Below are positions 1-8,100 of a stretch of DNA of 10,630 nt, piece after piece. The number at the start of each line of letters is the position of its first letter. Positions within the stretch are counted from its first letter, which is position 1. Position numbers and translations under genes: made by a program. The notes under the pieces were generated by a model. It ran no database searches and was not told the DNA's origin. It saw only the letters and a list, made by a program, of their open reading frames with translations. This stretch comes from Spirochaetota bacterium (GTDB taxonomy: Bacteria; Spirochaetota; UBA4802; UB4802), in the NCBI GenBank assembly GCA_018399855.1, contig JAGYNX010000049.1, forward strand, positions 1 through 10,630, written 5' to 3'.

Positions 1-25
1 AATACAAAATGAAGAAATCAACTCC

Positions 26-49
26 CCGTGCCTCCGTGTCTCCGTGAGA
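26..49. repeat. Three tandem octamers of CCGTGNNN type
   Basis: Three consecutive 8-base units are seen: CCGTGCCT (26-33), CCGTGTCT (34-41) and CCGTGAGA (42-49). Read on the minus strand the units give ACGGAG-type octamers. From memory, similar 'CACGGAGACACGGAGGCACGG'-like tracts recur in many environmental bacterial genomes, often between genes or at the ends of GxxExxY-family genes. Its role is unknown, and whether it is dispersed in this genome cannot be judged from one copy. It lies just downstream of the acyltransferase stop codon. Confidence 0.5.
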
Positions 50-80
50 AATAAATGTTGAGTATCTTGTCAGCAATAGG

Positions 81-980
81 TCATGGTAGCCCGGGTTTTA
101 TTATATTTTCTATCTTTTGATCCTTCTTTTCCCAGATGCTGTTGAGCCACTGGTTGAAACTTTCACGATATTCTGTGTCATCGGGGTTCTTACCACGCAG
201 GTATTCGGGAATGCTGAGTACGTCTATCAGCACCACGATGCGGGTTTTCTTGCTGCAGAGAAATTCCCAGGTGTTTTCTGCACCGTCGGGGTAGGCAATG
301 GTGACATCGATCACCTTTCGCATAACCTCCCCCATGGCTGACAGCACAAAGGAGATTCCCCCCGAACGGGGCCGCAGCAGGTGGCGGTAGGGTGACTGCT
401 GCTTTTCATGCTTTTCTTTCGTAAACCGTGTGCCTTCTACGAAGTTCATGATAGAGGCGGGCTTGTGGCTGAACTTTTCACATGCCTTCCTGGTTGCCTC
501 GATGTCCTTTCCCTGCAGGTGGGGCTTTTTTCTGATTTCCTCCCTGGTGTAACGCTTCATGAATGGGTAGTCAAGTGCCCACCACGCCAGCCCCAGTATG
601 GGCACCCAGATGAGTTCCCTTTTCAGAAAGTACTTGAGAAAGGGGATGTGCCCGTGAAAGATCTTCTGCAGCACAATTATGTCAACCCAGGTCTGGTGAT
701 TTGAGATGACCAGGTACCATTCGTCCTTTTGCAGCTGGTCGAGTCCCTCAACCCGGTATTCTACTTTTTTTAGTATCTCGATAAAGAGGTTGTTGCAGTA
801 CATCCAGGTATATGAGAGCCAGTTGAGAATATAGTCAAAGAATTGCCGGGTAACCCTGAAGGGAAGTATCAGCTTGAAGACGGCGGTGATGTATACCGGG
901 ATGCCCCAGAACAGGGTGTTGAGCACAAGCAGCAGTACGCCAAGTGTGCCCCGAAGGGGGCCGGGGAGAAATTGCAGCAT
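81..980 (-). CDS. PlsC/YihG-type lysophospholipid acyltransferase (LPLAT family)
   Basis: This is a predicted membrane acyltransferase that transfers an acyl chain to a lysophospholipid or related acceptor at the inner membrane. Numbered from the ATG at 980 (299 aa), the N-terminus has a hydrophobic segment (about residues 5-38). The catalytic HX4D block reads NHQTWVD (94-100), a basic/hydrophobic block with KRELIWVP follows (about 120-127), and the glycerophosphate-binding EGTR motif lies at 182-185. Order, spacing and length match the PlsC superfamily and the longer YihG-like branch. A GTG at 989 is in frame, but the Shine-Dalgarno GGAG (989-992) overlaps that GTG and sits 8 bases before the ATG at 980, so I choose the ATG. 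The gene has its own promoter (1033-1062) and is divergent from higBA, so it is probably monocistronic here. Substrate specificity cannot be read from the sequence. The family is confident; the exact reaction is not. Confidence 0.93.
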   Translation of the reverse strand: MLQFLPGPLRGTLGVLLLVLNTLFWGIPVYITAVFKLILPFRVTRQFFDYILNWLSYTWMYCNNLFIEILKKVEYRVEGLDQLQKDEWYLVISNHQTWVDIIVLQKIFHGHIPFLKYFLKRELIWVPILGLAWWALDYPFMKRYTREEIRKKPHLQGKDIEATRKACEKFSHKPASIMNFVEGTRFTKEKHEKQQSPYRHLLRPRSGGISFVLSAMGEVMRKVIDVTIAYPDGAENTWEFLCSKKTRIVVLIDVLSIPEYLRGKNPDDTEYRESFNQWLNSIWEKKDQKIENIIKPGLP

Positions 981-1032
981 GACAGGCACTCCATTCAGCT
1001 TTGTGTATTTGGTTTAACTCTTGTAATGCCGT

Positions 1033-1062
1033 ATTATAGGAGATGAAGGTAGCGGAAGTCAA
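1033..1062 (-). promoter_or_regulatory. Sigma-70-type promoter of the acyltransferase gene
   Basis: On the minus strand a -35 box TTGACT (1057-1062) is followed after 18 bases by a perfect TATAAT -10 box (1033-1038). The expected start is near 1026, giving a leader of about 45 bases before the ATG at 980. It matches the housekeeping consensus at 11 of 12 positions. It faces away from the higBA promoter. Confidence 0.75.
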
Positions 1063-1188
1063 TATTTATTCAATTCATTCCTTCCTGTTCAACTTCGAAA
1101 TAAAGGTATTATTCTGGCATTAATGATGCAGGTCAGACAGAGAAAGCAAAAATCTATAGTGATGTTGCTTGTTCAGCCTAAAAAATAT

Positions 1189-1217
1189 TTGACATAGCAT
1201 GGAAGCCGTGCTACCGT
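1189..1217 (+). promoter_or_regulatory. higBA promoter
   Basis: A perfect -35 box TTGACA (1189-1194) is followed after 17 bases by TACCGT (1212-1217), which keeps the conserved T1, A2 and T6 of the -10 box. Transcription would begin about 7 bases further on, at or next to the A of the higB ATG (1224), so the toxin message would be leaderless. The spacer contains an inverted repeat (1195-1213) that would let a bound HigA or HigBA complex block RNA polymerase. Confidence 0.6.
1195..1213. promoter_or_regulatory. Candidate HigA operator (inverted repeat)
   Basis: The sequence TAGCATGG-AAG-CCGTGCTA is an inverted repeat with 8-base arms, 7 of 8 positions complementary, and a 3-base centre. It fills the spacer between the -35 and -10 boxes. 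HigA-family antitoxins autorepress their operon by binding such palindromes as dimers. Assigning this one to HigA is inferred from position only. Confidence 0.55.
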
Positions 1218-1223
1218 GATTAC

Positions 1224-1517
1224 ATGATACGATCATTTAAAAATCAGGGTACAGAAGATGTTTTCGATGGGAAAAACAGCAAAGCTGCACGAAAAATATG
1301 CCCACAGAATATTTGGACCTCATCTGCGCGAAAACTGGATCAGGTTGACTCAGCAACAAAGCTTGACGATTTAAAAGTACCTCCGGGAAATCGCCTGGAG
1401 ATACTGGATGGAGATCGTGCCGGGCAGTATAGTATTCGAATCAATGATCAGTATCGAATTTGTTTTAAATGGGACAATGGTAGTGCATACAGTGTTGAAA
1501 TAGTAGATTATCATTGA
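1224..1517 (+). CDS. higB: HigB-family mRNA interferase toxin (RelE/ParE superfamily)
   Basis: This 97-aa protein matches the HigB/killer-protein family, ribosome-dependent endoribonucleases that cleave translated mRNA and are neutralised by HigA. The start MIRSFKNQGTEDVF is the usual family opening. PPGNRLE (53-59), then GDRAGQYSIRINDQYRICF (63-81), form the family's beta-sheet core with conserved basic residues. The protein ends in VDYH, so Asp95-Tyr96-His97 correspond to the C-terminal Asp-Tyr-His active-site residues described for Proteus HigB. The gene therefore looks intact and potentially active. There is no Shine-Dalgarno before the ATG, and the promoter places the transcript start at the start codon, which would keep toxin translation low. 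The toxin precedes the antitoxin, as is typical for higBA, with 18 bases between the two genes. Confidence 0.93.
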   Translation: MIRSFKNQGTEDVFDGKNSKAARKICPQNIWTSSARKLDQVDSATKLDDLKVPPGNRLEILDGDRAGQYSIRINDQYRICFKWDNGSAYSVEIVDYH

Positions 1518-1524
1518 AACAATC

Positions 1525-1530
1525 AGGAGG
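1525..1530 (+). promoter_or_regulatory. Strong Shine-Dalgarno of higA
   Basis: AGGAGG lies 5 bases upstream of the higA ATG (1536). It is a perfect six-base match to the anti-SD, while the toxin gene has none. The contrast would favour antitoxin synthesis from the shared transcript. Confidence 0.8.
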
Positions 1531-1535
1531 TTATT

Positions 1536-1859
1536 ATGGTTAGAATTCCCAAATACAGGGAGCCAACTCATCCGGGAGAGATGCTGGTGAAGGAATTTTT
1601 GGCTCCACTGTCAATAACGCAACGAGATTTATCTAAGGCGATTCATGTTCCTTACCAGCGAATTAATGAGATTGTAAATGGGCGGCGCGGTATTACACCC
1701 AGTACAGCTTTACGCTTGGCAAAATTTTTTAACATGTCAGAGGATTTTTGGATGAATATGCAGCTTCGTTGGGACTTATATCGTGCTAAAAATTCAGAAG
1801 AAAGAGAATTGCGTATGATAAAGCCCTATACGTCTTCTGAATATTCAGCCCACGCGTAA
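1536..1859 (+). CDS. higA: HigA-family antitoxin, XRE-type HTH DNA-binding protein
   Basis: This 107-aa protein is a HigA/VapI-type antitoxin: it binds and inhibits HigB and represses the operon. The family opening with PTHPGEML (10-17) is present. A helix-turn-helix follows, with a scaffold helix around TQRDLSKAI (28-36) and a recognition helix around PYQRINEIV (39-47). Then come the diagnostic NGRRGITPSTALRLAKFF (48-65) and FWMNMQLRWDLY (71-82) blocks. Length is normal for the family. The ATG at 1536 is fixed by AGGAGG at 1525-1530. The gene converges on the RND operon. Its last 15 bases lie opposite the end of a possible small minus-strand reading frame (1845-1955). Confidence 0.94.
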   Translation: MVRIPKYREPTHPGEMLVKEFLAPLSITQRDLSKAIHVPYQRINEIVNGRRGITPSTALRLAKFFNMSEDFWMNMQLRWDLYRAKNSEERELRMIKPYTSSEYSAHA

Positions 1860-1955
1860 TGATGACCCGTCGATGTATTCAAGAGTAGTCTTATCTTTTT
1901 TGAGGGTTATCTTTTGAATTACCCTTTTCCAACCCTGAGTTTGTTCATTTGACAT
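1845..1955 (-). CDS. Possible small downstream cistron of the RND operon (36 aa) or truncated gene start
   Basis: This is a 36-codon frame starting with ATG at 1955 and ending with TGA at 1845-1847. A Shine-Dalgarno-like AAGGA (1965-1969) sits 9 bases before the ATG, and the ATG comes 19 bases after the stop of RND permease 2, so it is placed like the next gene of the operon. The product would be hydrophilic and basic in the middle (KRVIQKITLKKDK), with no membrane segment or signal peptide. I do not recognise it. Its end overlaps the 3' end of higA on the other strand, so it may be the N-terminal stump of a longer gene broken when the higBA module arrived. The frame is short enough to arise by chance. 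The case rests on its position and the Shine-Dalgarno. Confidence 0.3.
   Translation of the reverse strand: MSNEQTQGWKRVIQKITLKKDKTTLEYIDGSSLRVG
1903..1928 (+). terminator. Weak intrinsic terminator after higA
   Basis: Arms AGGGTTAT (1903-1910) and ATTACCCT (1918-1925) form an 8-base stem with one T-T mismatch and a 7-base loop, followed by a short T run (1925-1928). It lies 44 bases beyond the higA stop, in the converging intergenic gap. The T run is short and the stem interrupted, so efficiency would be modest. On the opposite strand there is no T tract, so it would not serve the RND operon. Confidence 0.3.
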
Positions 1956-1974
1956 TTTACACTTTCCTTACTGT

Positions 1975-4900
1975 TCAAGCTGGTAATGAAGATACTATAC
2001 TGGTATTAATTCTACACGTCAACTTATTTGCTTTTCTCTGTATCTCTGAGCCGGTCATCGAGCGAAGCCGAGATGCTGTGGTTCTATTTATAAAGTAGTA
2101 ATACCCAACCGGTATCACGAAGAGCACCAGCAGGGTGGCGCCGGTGAGGCCGGTTATTATGGTGAGGGCGAAGCCCTGCCAGAGGGTGCTGCCCTGGGAG
2201 GTGAAGAGGAGGGGGAGCATGCCAAGTGTTGTGGTGAGGGTGGTCATCATAACGGGGCGCACCCGTGAGCGGGACAGGGTTATGATATTCTGTATGGTGA
2301 TGGTCTTATCGGTGAGGTTTACCTGGTAGGTGTCGATGAGAACGATGGCGTTGTTTACCACGATCCCGATAAGCACCACGAAACCCATGCCGGTTGAGAA
2401 GTTAAGGGTGAGGCCTGCAAGGGCCATGGTCCATATAACCATGATGGCAGAGAAGGGTATGGCGGTTATGACCAGGAAGGGAAGGGTGATGGATTCGAAT
2501 ACGGCGGCGGTTACCATGTAAACCAGGAGTATGGCAAGCAGTATGCTTATACGGATGCTGCGCTGTGATGATGTGAACTTTTCTATGGACTTACCGAATG
2601 AGACGTGATAACCGGATGGGATGTTCATTGTATCAACAGTATTTTGTATCCGGTTAACAAGTGACTGCATGTCAAGTCCATCATGGTTGATGGTCAATGC
2701 TTCCATGCGTACCTTGTTTTTTCGCCATATCATATTAAGACCGGTGGTGGTACTGAAACTTGCTACGGCACCCAGGGGTACCTGTTTGCCTTCCTGTAAT
2801 GGAAGGTGGATCCCTGCCAATTGATGGATCTTGTTTTCATTGTCGATATCCAGTTCTGCGCGGATATCCACTTCATGGCGGTCAATAAATTTCGTTGCCA
2901 CCGGGCCGTACAGGGAGTTTCGAATAACAGAACCAGCCTGTGCCATGGAAAGGCCTGTGGCTGCTGTCTTGTTTCTGTCTATGAGGATGTGCAGCTCGGG
3001 GCGTTTTTCCTTGAATCGAAGTATCACGTCTTCTATGCCATGCCACGGGTTGATTATTGCTGCCAGCCTGCGAGTGATATCACGTATTATATTAATATCC
3101 GGACCGGAAATCTCCATGTCGATTGAATCGGAATATCCTGAAGAATCATCCTGTTGAAAGAAAACAGACCCTTCGGTGATATCCCGTGTTGACGTCTTTA
3201 ACCGTTTTGTCATGGATTTTTTGTCAGCAGTATTATGCGTTTTTATCACAAAATCAGCACTTGCTTTTTCAACCTTTACCGAGACATCCGTGACATTTTC
3301 AATTTGTTCAAAACGTGATTCAAGCAATACGGCTTTTTTCGATGTGGCCTCAAGAGAGGTGCCTGATGGCATTTCAAGTGTAGCCATAATATCACGGCTG
3401 TCATTGATGGAAAGGTTTCCCTTCTTTATGCATGTACCCCCGATTATCACTGTAAGAATTACAAGGATGATACCCCTGATGGCATATTTCTTACTGTTCT
3501 GAAAACATAGTAACAGGGTAGATTCATACGATGGTATTCTTTTGTATAATTGTGTTATGCGTTTCTTTACAGTATATACTGTGGACTTCGGGCCAGGGTT
3601 GATAAACGGCAGTTTCCACGGGGCACTGCCGGGAATGATGGCGCGAACATGTGAATAAACTTTTCCAGCACGTGTGCTGATTTGCTGAAACGTATTGCCC
3701 GAAAGAAATGAGAAAAGGGAAGGCAGCAGGGTGATCGATACCGCGAAAGATGCCAGCAGTGCCACTATCACTGTTGCGGCAAGCTCTCCGTAGATTGATT
3801 TGTAAGCGTCCCTGAAGAGAATAACCGGGATAAAAATACAGATCGTGGTGAGGGTTGAGGCCAGCAATGCTTTGAATACCGAGTAAGAGGCATCGGCGAT
3901 AGAATTTCCTGAAGGTGACCTGATCCCTGCAACGTGTTTCTGAATATTTTCAAGCACGATAATGCTGTTGTCAACCACCAGTCCCGCAGCAATTGCAAGG
4001 CCGGAAAGGGTGATCACGTTAAAACTTTTACCACTGAAATACAGGTAACAACATACAACAAGCAGTGAAAATGGAATGGCGATGATGATGGGCAGTGTTA
4101 TCTCAATTCTTCTCAGAAAAAGGAAAAGCACAACAACGGCAAGCAGTATACCCAGAACGCAGCTGATCATGAGATTTTTCACCGCCTCGCTGATATATTC
4201 AGCCTGGTCGTATCCCGTGGTGATTGTTAGATTATCAATACTGCTGGTTGATAGTAACTCCCGGATATGTTGCGATACAGTCACGGGATTAGCTGTGCTG
4301 GTTTTGAAAATATAAAGTGATACGTGTTCTTTCCCGTTTACCCGGGCGATGGATTCTTTTTTCCCTGAATAATCGCTTATTCGGGCAATATCCCTTAGTA
4401 GGACAGGTGAACCGCTGGAGGCGGACAATACAGGAGTGTTGCGTATATCGTCAATAGACTGAAACCTGCCATTCATCATTATGGAAAAATCTTTTCCATA
4501 TGTTGTGGTATTAGTCAGGGTACCCCCGGGAGAGACGAAATTATTTTGCTGCAGGCAGTCCATTACGTGCTGCAGGGTAAGTCCATGGCTTAAAAGCCTG
4601 CCTGGTTTAACGCGAACCTGTATTTCTCTTCTTGTGCCGCCGCCGATCATGATCTCGCTTACCCCGTTAACCCTTTCCACCTGTTTTTTTAGTTTCAGCT
4701 CTGTTATCTCACGCAATTCATTCAACGAATATACATCACTTGTTACATGAAGAATAACAGAAGGGCTGTTATCGTTTGTATGCATATATATTGCAGGTTC
4801 CTGCACATCACGGGGGAAATTACTTCGAACGGGTTCTATCCGGTCACGTATCTCGAAAGACTTGTATTTCATTCTCACACCGGCCTGGAACATTACGTAT

Positions 4901-5175
4901 ATTTTTGACTCATCATCACGTGATGATGAAAGAATTTCACTTATACCGCCTATAGGACCAATGGCATTCTCAACCGGTTTTGTAATAAGCCGTTCAATGC
5001 GCCATGGTGATTGTCCGGGATACTTTATGGAAATAGTGATACCCCGGGTCTCGGCAGACGGCATCAAAGACGTGGGAATATGCTGTATGGAAAAAATCCC
5101 AGCCAGTAAAATAATCAGGAACAGCATCAGGGCGCTGATTTTTCGATGAACGAAAAAAAGTACAATCTGCTTCAT
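1975..5175 (-). CDS. RND efflux permease 2 (AcrB/HAE1-like inner-membrane pump)
   Basis: This 1066-aa protein has the AcrB-superfamily plan: TM1 (about 12-30), a large periplasmic porter/docking loop (about 32-330), TM2-6 (335-490), a cytoplasmic stretch (495-560), TM7 (about 565-583), a second periplasmic loop (585-870) and TM8-12 (873-1030). It would export substrates using the proton gradient. TM4 carries GLVVDNSIIVLENI (Asp402, Asn403) and TM10 carries GIVVNNAIVLID (Asn941, Asn942), so the second Asp and the Lys of the AcrB relay are absent. After TM12 there is a polar tail of about 35 residues. The ATG overlaps the stop of permease 1 as ATGA, with AGGAAG 5 bases upstream. Substrate is unknown. 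The segment around 2100-2280, encoding TM11-12, is clearly more GC-rich than the middle of the gene. The pairing with permease 1 resembles MdtB/MdtC. Confidence 0.93.
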   Translation of the reverse strand: MKQIVLFFVHRKISALMLFLIILLAGIFSIQHIPTSLMPSAETRGITISIKYPGQSPWRIERLITKPVENAIGPIGGISEILSSSRDDESKIYVMFQAGVRMKYKSFEIRDRIEPVRSNFPRDVQEPAIYMHTNDNSPSVILHVTSDVYSLNELREITELKLKKQVERVNGVSEIMIGGGTRREIQVRVKPGRLLSHGLTLQHVMDCLQQNNFVSPGGTLTNTTTYGKDFSIMMNGRFQSIDDIRNTPVLSASSGSPVLLRDIARISDYSGKKESIARVNGKEHVSLYIFKTSTANPVTVSQHIRELLSTSSIDNLTITTGYDQAEYISEAVKNLMISCVLGILLAVVVLFLFLRRIEITLPIIIAIPFSLLVVCCYLYFSGKSFNVITLSGLAIAAGLVVDNSIIVLENIQKHVAGIRSPSGNSIADASYSVFKALLASTLTTICIFIPVILFRDAYKSIYGELAATVIVALLASFAVSITLLPSLFSFLSGNTFQQISTRAGKVYSHVRAIIPGSAPWKLPFINPGPKSTVYTVKKRITQLYKRIPSYESTLLLCFQNSKKYAIRGIILVILTVIIGGTCIKKGNLSINDSRDIMATLEMPSGTSLEATSKKAVLLESRFEQIENVTDVSVKVEKASADFVIKTHNTADKKSMTKRLKTSTRDITEGSVFFQQDDSSGYSDSIDMEISGPDINIIRDITRRLAAIINPWHGIEDVILRFKEKRPELHILIDRNKTAATGLSMAQAGSVIRNSLYGPVATKFIDRHEVDIRAELDIDNENKIHQLAGIHLPLQEGKQVPLGAVASFSTTTGLNMIWRKNKVRMEALTINHDGLDMQSLVNRIQNTVDTMNIPSGYHVSFGKSIEKFTSSQRSIRISILLAILLVYMVTAAVFESITLPFLVITAIPFSAIMVIWTMALAGLTLNFSTGMGFVVLIGIVVNNAIVLIDTYQVNLTDKTITIQNIITLSRSRVRPVMMTTLTTTLGMLPLLFTSQGSTLWQGFALTIITGLTGATLLVLFVIPVGYYYFINRTTASRLRSMTGSEIQRKANKLTCRINTSIVSSLPA

Positions 5176-8100
5176 GTCCTCTTCCTGTCTTTATAAAAGT
5201 GAAACACAATTACCGGGAAGATAACAAGTGTGAGAAAGGTTGCGGTGGCAAGCCCGCCAATAACGGTTATAGCCAGTGGTGATTGCATCTCGGAGCCTTT
5301 CTGCATACCGATGGCCAGGGGTACAAGACCAAGTATTGTGGTGAGGGCCGTCATGAGTATGGGCTGCAGCCTGTTTCTGCAGGCCGAGATAATAGCCTCT
5401 TTCAGGCTAATGTTCTGACCGTGATAAAGTGATATGTATTGCAGAAGTACAATAGCATTATTTACTACGATGCCACTCAGCATGATCATCCCCATGATTG
5501 ACATGAGGTTGATTGTATTGCCGGTAAGCAGCAATGAAGCCCCTGTTCCAAGGAAGGTGAGTGGCACTGTACACATTATAAGCAGTGGAACTGTAAATGA
5601 TTCGAACTGGGATGCAAGGATCATGTAAATAAGCAATAAGGATAGCAGCAGGGCCATTACCAGGGAATTAATAGAATCACGTATTTCATTCATCTCCTCT
5701 GAAAGAGCGGCGGTTACAGAATCGGGTAGTGATATAGAACTAAGTTTTGCCTTTATTGACTTTATGATCTTGCTGAAAGAATACCCGTCTGATGTTTCAT
5801 GAATGATACTGATGCATCTTTCCTGGTTTTTCCGGATAATTTTACTGTATCCTTCCTGCATGGTGAGATCAGCCACATTGTTCAATAGTATTATTTTTTC
5901 GTCAGAATTTTTTAGCACCATGTACTGAAGATCTGAAACGTTATTCCTGAATTTTTCGTCAAGACGAACGCTGATATCAATTTCCCTGTCATCTTCGTAA
6001 AATTTCCCCGCCCTTTCACCCTGAACAGAGGCATATATAAAATCGGCTATGTCCCTGATGTGTAATCCCAGGGAAGACAGTCTTTCCCTGTCCACGTCTA
6101 TCTTTATTTCCGGTTTCCCCTTATGGATTAGCGGTATACAGTTGCGTATTCCCTCTATTTTACCGGTTGTATTTATTACATTATCTGCTGCAGTTTCAAG
6201 AGAAACCATGTTGTCACCAAATACGTCGAGACTGATGGAAGATGCCTGTATATTAACAAGCCGTGATAATTCAATATTATCCGCGGAAAATTCAACCTTG
6301 ATGTCATCAGGGAAATTTAAAGAATGGTTGAAGCTTTTAATGATCTCAGCTGTGGACAATGCAGCATCTGGTTTCATTGTTACAAGGATCTCTCCTATAT
6401 ACGTGTTCTTTTCCCTGCCAAAGTATTCGGTGATGCTCTCGGGATTATACCCAACATTGATGATTCGTTGTTTCACAGATGGTGTATTCGCAAGCATGGA
6501 ATCAATCTGCAGCACAAGTTCCCTGGTGCCAGAAAGCGAAGTCCCCCTGGGTGCGGTGATGCGTATTGAGAATACCCCTGGTTCGGTGTGGGGCATCATG
6601 TTCTTGTCCATCAAGAGGAACAGCACCAGTCCGAAAATGATAATAAGAAAGGCGGCAATAGTTGTCTGTCGAAGATTATCCATCCTTTTAATGAGATGCG
6701 TTTCATACTGCCTGGAAACCCGATACATGATGGAATTGATGGACTCAGCAATAACCCGTAGTACTGCCTGGATTTTATGATGCATAAAATGTGAAAATAG
6801 CTTTGTTGTGTTGATATTGTTGTGTTGTGACATCACGATCAGGGCAGGGATCAGTGTTATGGACACAATGAAAGCGGAAATGAGGGATACGCTGGCAGTT
6901 ATTGCCAGCTGTCCAAATAACTGACCGGATATTCCACTGACAAGAAGAAGGGGAAGAAAGACCACTATACTGGTCAGCATTGAAGAGAGAAGGGCGGAGG
7001 TTACCTCCCCTGTTCCCTCTACTGCAGCCTGTTCAATGGGTAACCCGGTATCAGATTTCTTTTGAATAGATTCTATTATGACAATACCGCCGTCTACCAG
7101 CATACCCGTACTTATGGCCATACCTCCAAGGGACATGAGATTGATATTGACATCCAGTAAAAACATGGCCAGCAGGGTAAGCATTATCGAAACGGGAAGA
7201 ATAACTATAATGACCAGGGATGCCATAATGTTCTGCAAAAAAGCCAGCACTACAAGAAAGGCTATGATTCCTCCCAGTATGGCCGAGATGGTAACATTGT
7301 CTATGGCTGACGCGATATACCCGGAGCTGTCGTAGCATATGTCCATTTGCAGCGTACCCGCATACCTTGTATTAAGCTCGTTCACAAGGACATGGAGCTT
7401 GTTGCATACCTCTACCGTGTTCTTCCCCGATTCCTTGATAATGCCCAGGTTAACGCTTTCCTGTCCGTTTATAAATGAGGCACTCTTTTTATCCCTGCTG
7501 CCGCGGGATACCCGGGCTATGTCTTTTACAAATATATGCCTGCCTGATTCGGTTTTTTTAACCATTACATTTTCGATGTCATCCAGGGAGGTAAATTCAC
7601 CTATAGTTCGAATCAGCAGTTCCTTCGACCCCCGGGTAACGGTGCCGGCGGGGAAGTTGTAGTTTGACATGTTGACATTTTCAATGATGTCATAAATGCT
7701 GAGGCCATATGCCTGCAGTGACTGCAGGTCAACGTGAACCTGTATTTCCTGTATCTTTCCACCGGTTATCCGGGTGGTGCCAACACCGTCCACCCTTTCG
7801 AAATGCTGTTTTATCCTGTGATCAATTTCGTTTCGCAGGGTACGGGGGTCCATCGATGGGGAGGTAACCGCGATATTCATTACAGGCATCCCGTTGGGAT
7901 CAAAACGGGCAACCATTGACTTTTCCGCGTCCTGCGGTAGTACACCCTTTACGAGGTCAACTTTTTCACGGATGCGCAGCGTGGCCAGGTCCATGTCGGT
8001 CCCCCAGTCAAAGGTGGCGGCAACAAGGCTTGCCCCTTCTATGGATTCCGAACGGATCCTTTTTACACCGGATACACCGTTAACCGCTTCCTCGATTGGA

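Noticed and set aside
1..80. Terminator for the acyltransferase gene
   Set aside because: The only complementary arms (TCAAC/GTTGA) are 5 bases long, separated by nearly 40 bases, and lack a T tract.
981..989. GTG at 989 as the acyltransferase start
   Set aside because: The only Shine-Dalgarno, GGAG at 989-992, overlaps this GTG and is correctly spaced for the ATG at 980.
835..1062. 75-codon minus-strand frame upstream of and overlapping the acyltransferase start
   Set aside because: It runs across the strong promoter (1033-1062) and out of frame into the conserved acyltransferase N-terminus, with no homology signal.
1063..1188. Possible gene or RNA between the two divergent promoters
   Set aside because: I saw no frame with a start signal, no stable hairpin and no remnant similarity to the adjacent genes.
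6049..6780. 243-codon plus-strand open frame inside RND permease 1
   Set aside because: It is fully antisense to a well-conserved RND coding region. Its translation is rich in Ser, Met and Ile with no recognisable motif, so it is a shadow frame.
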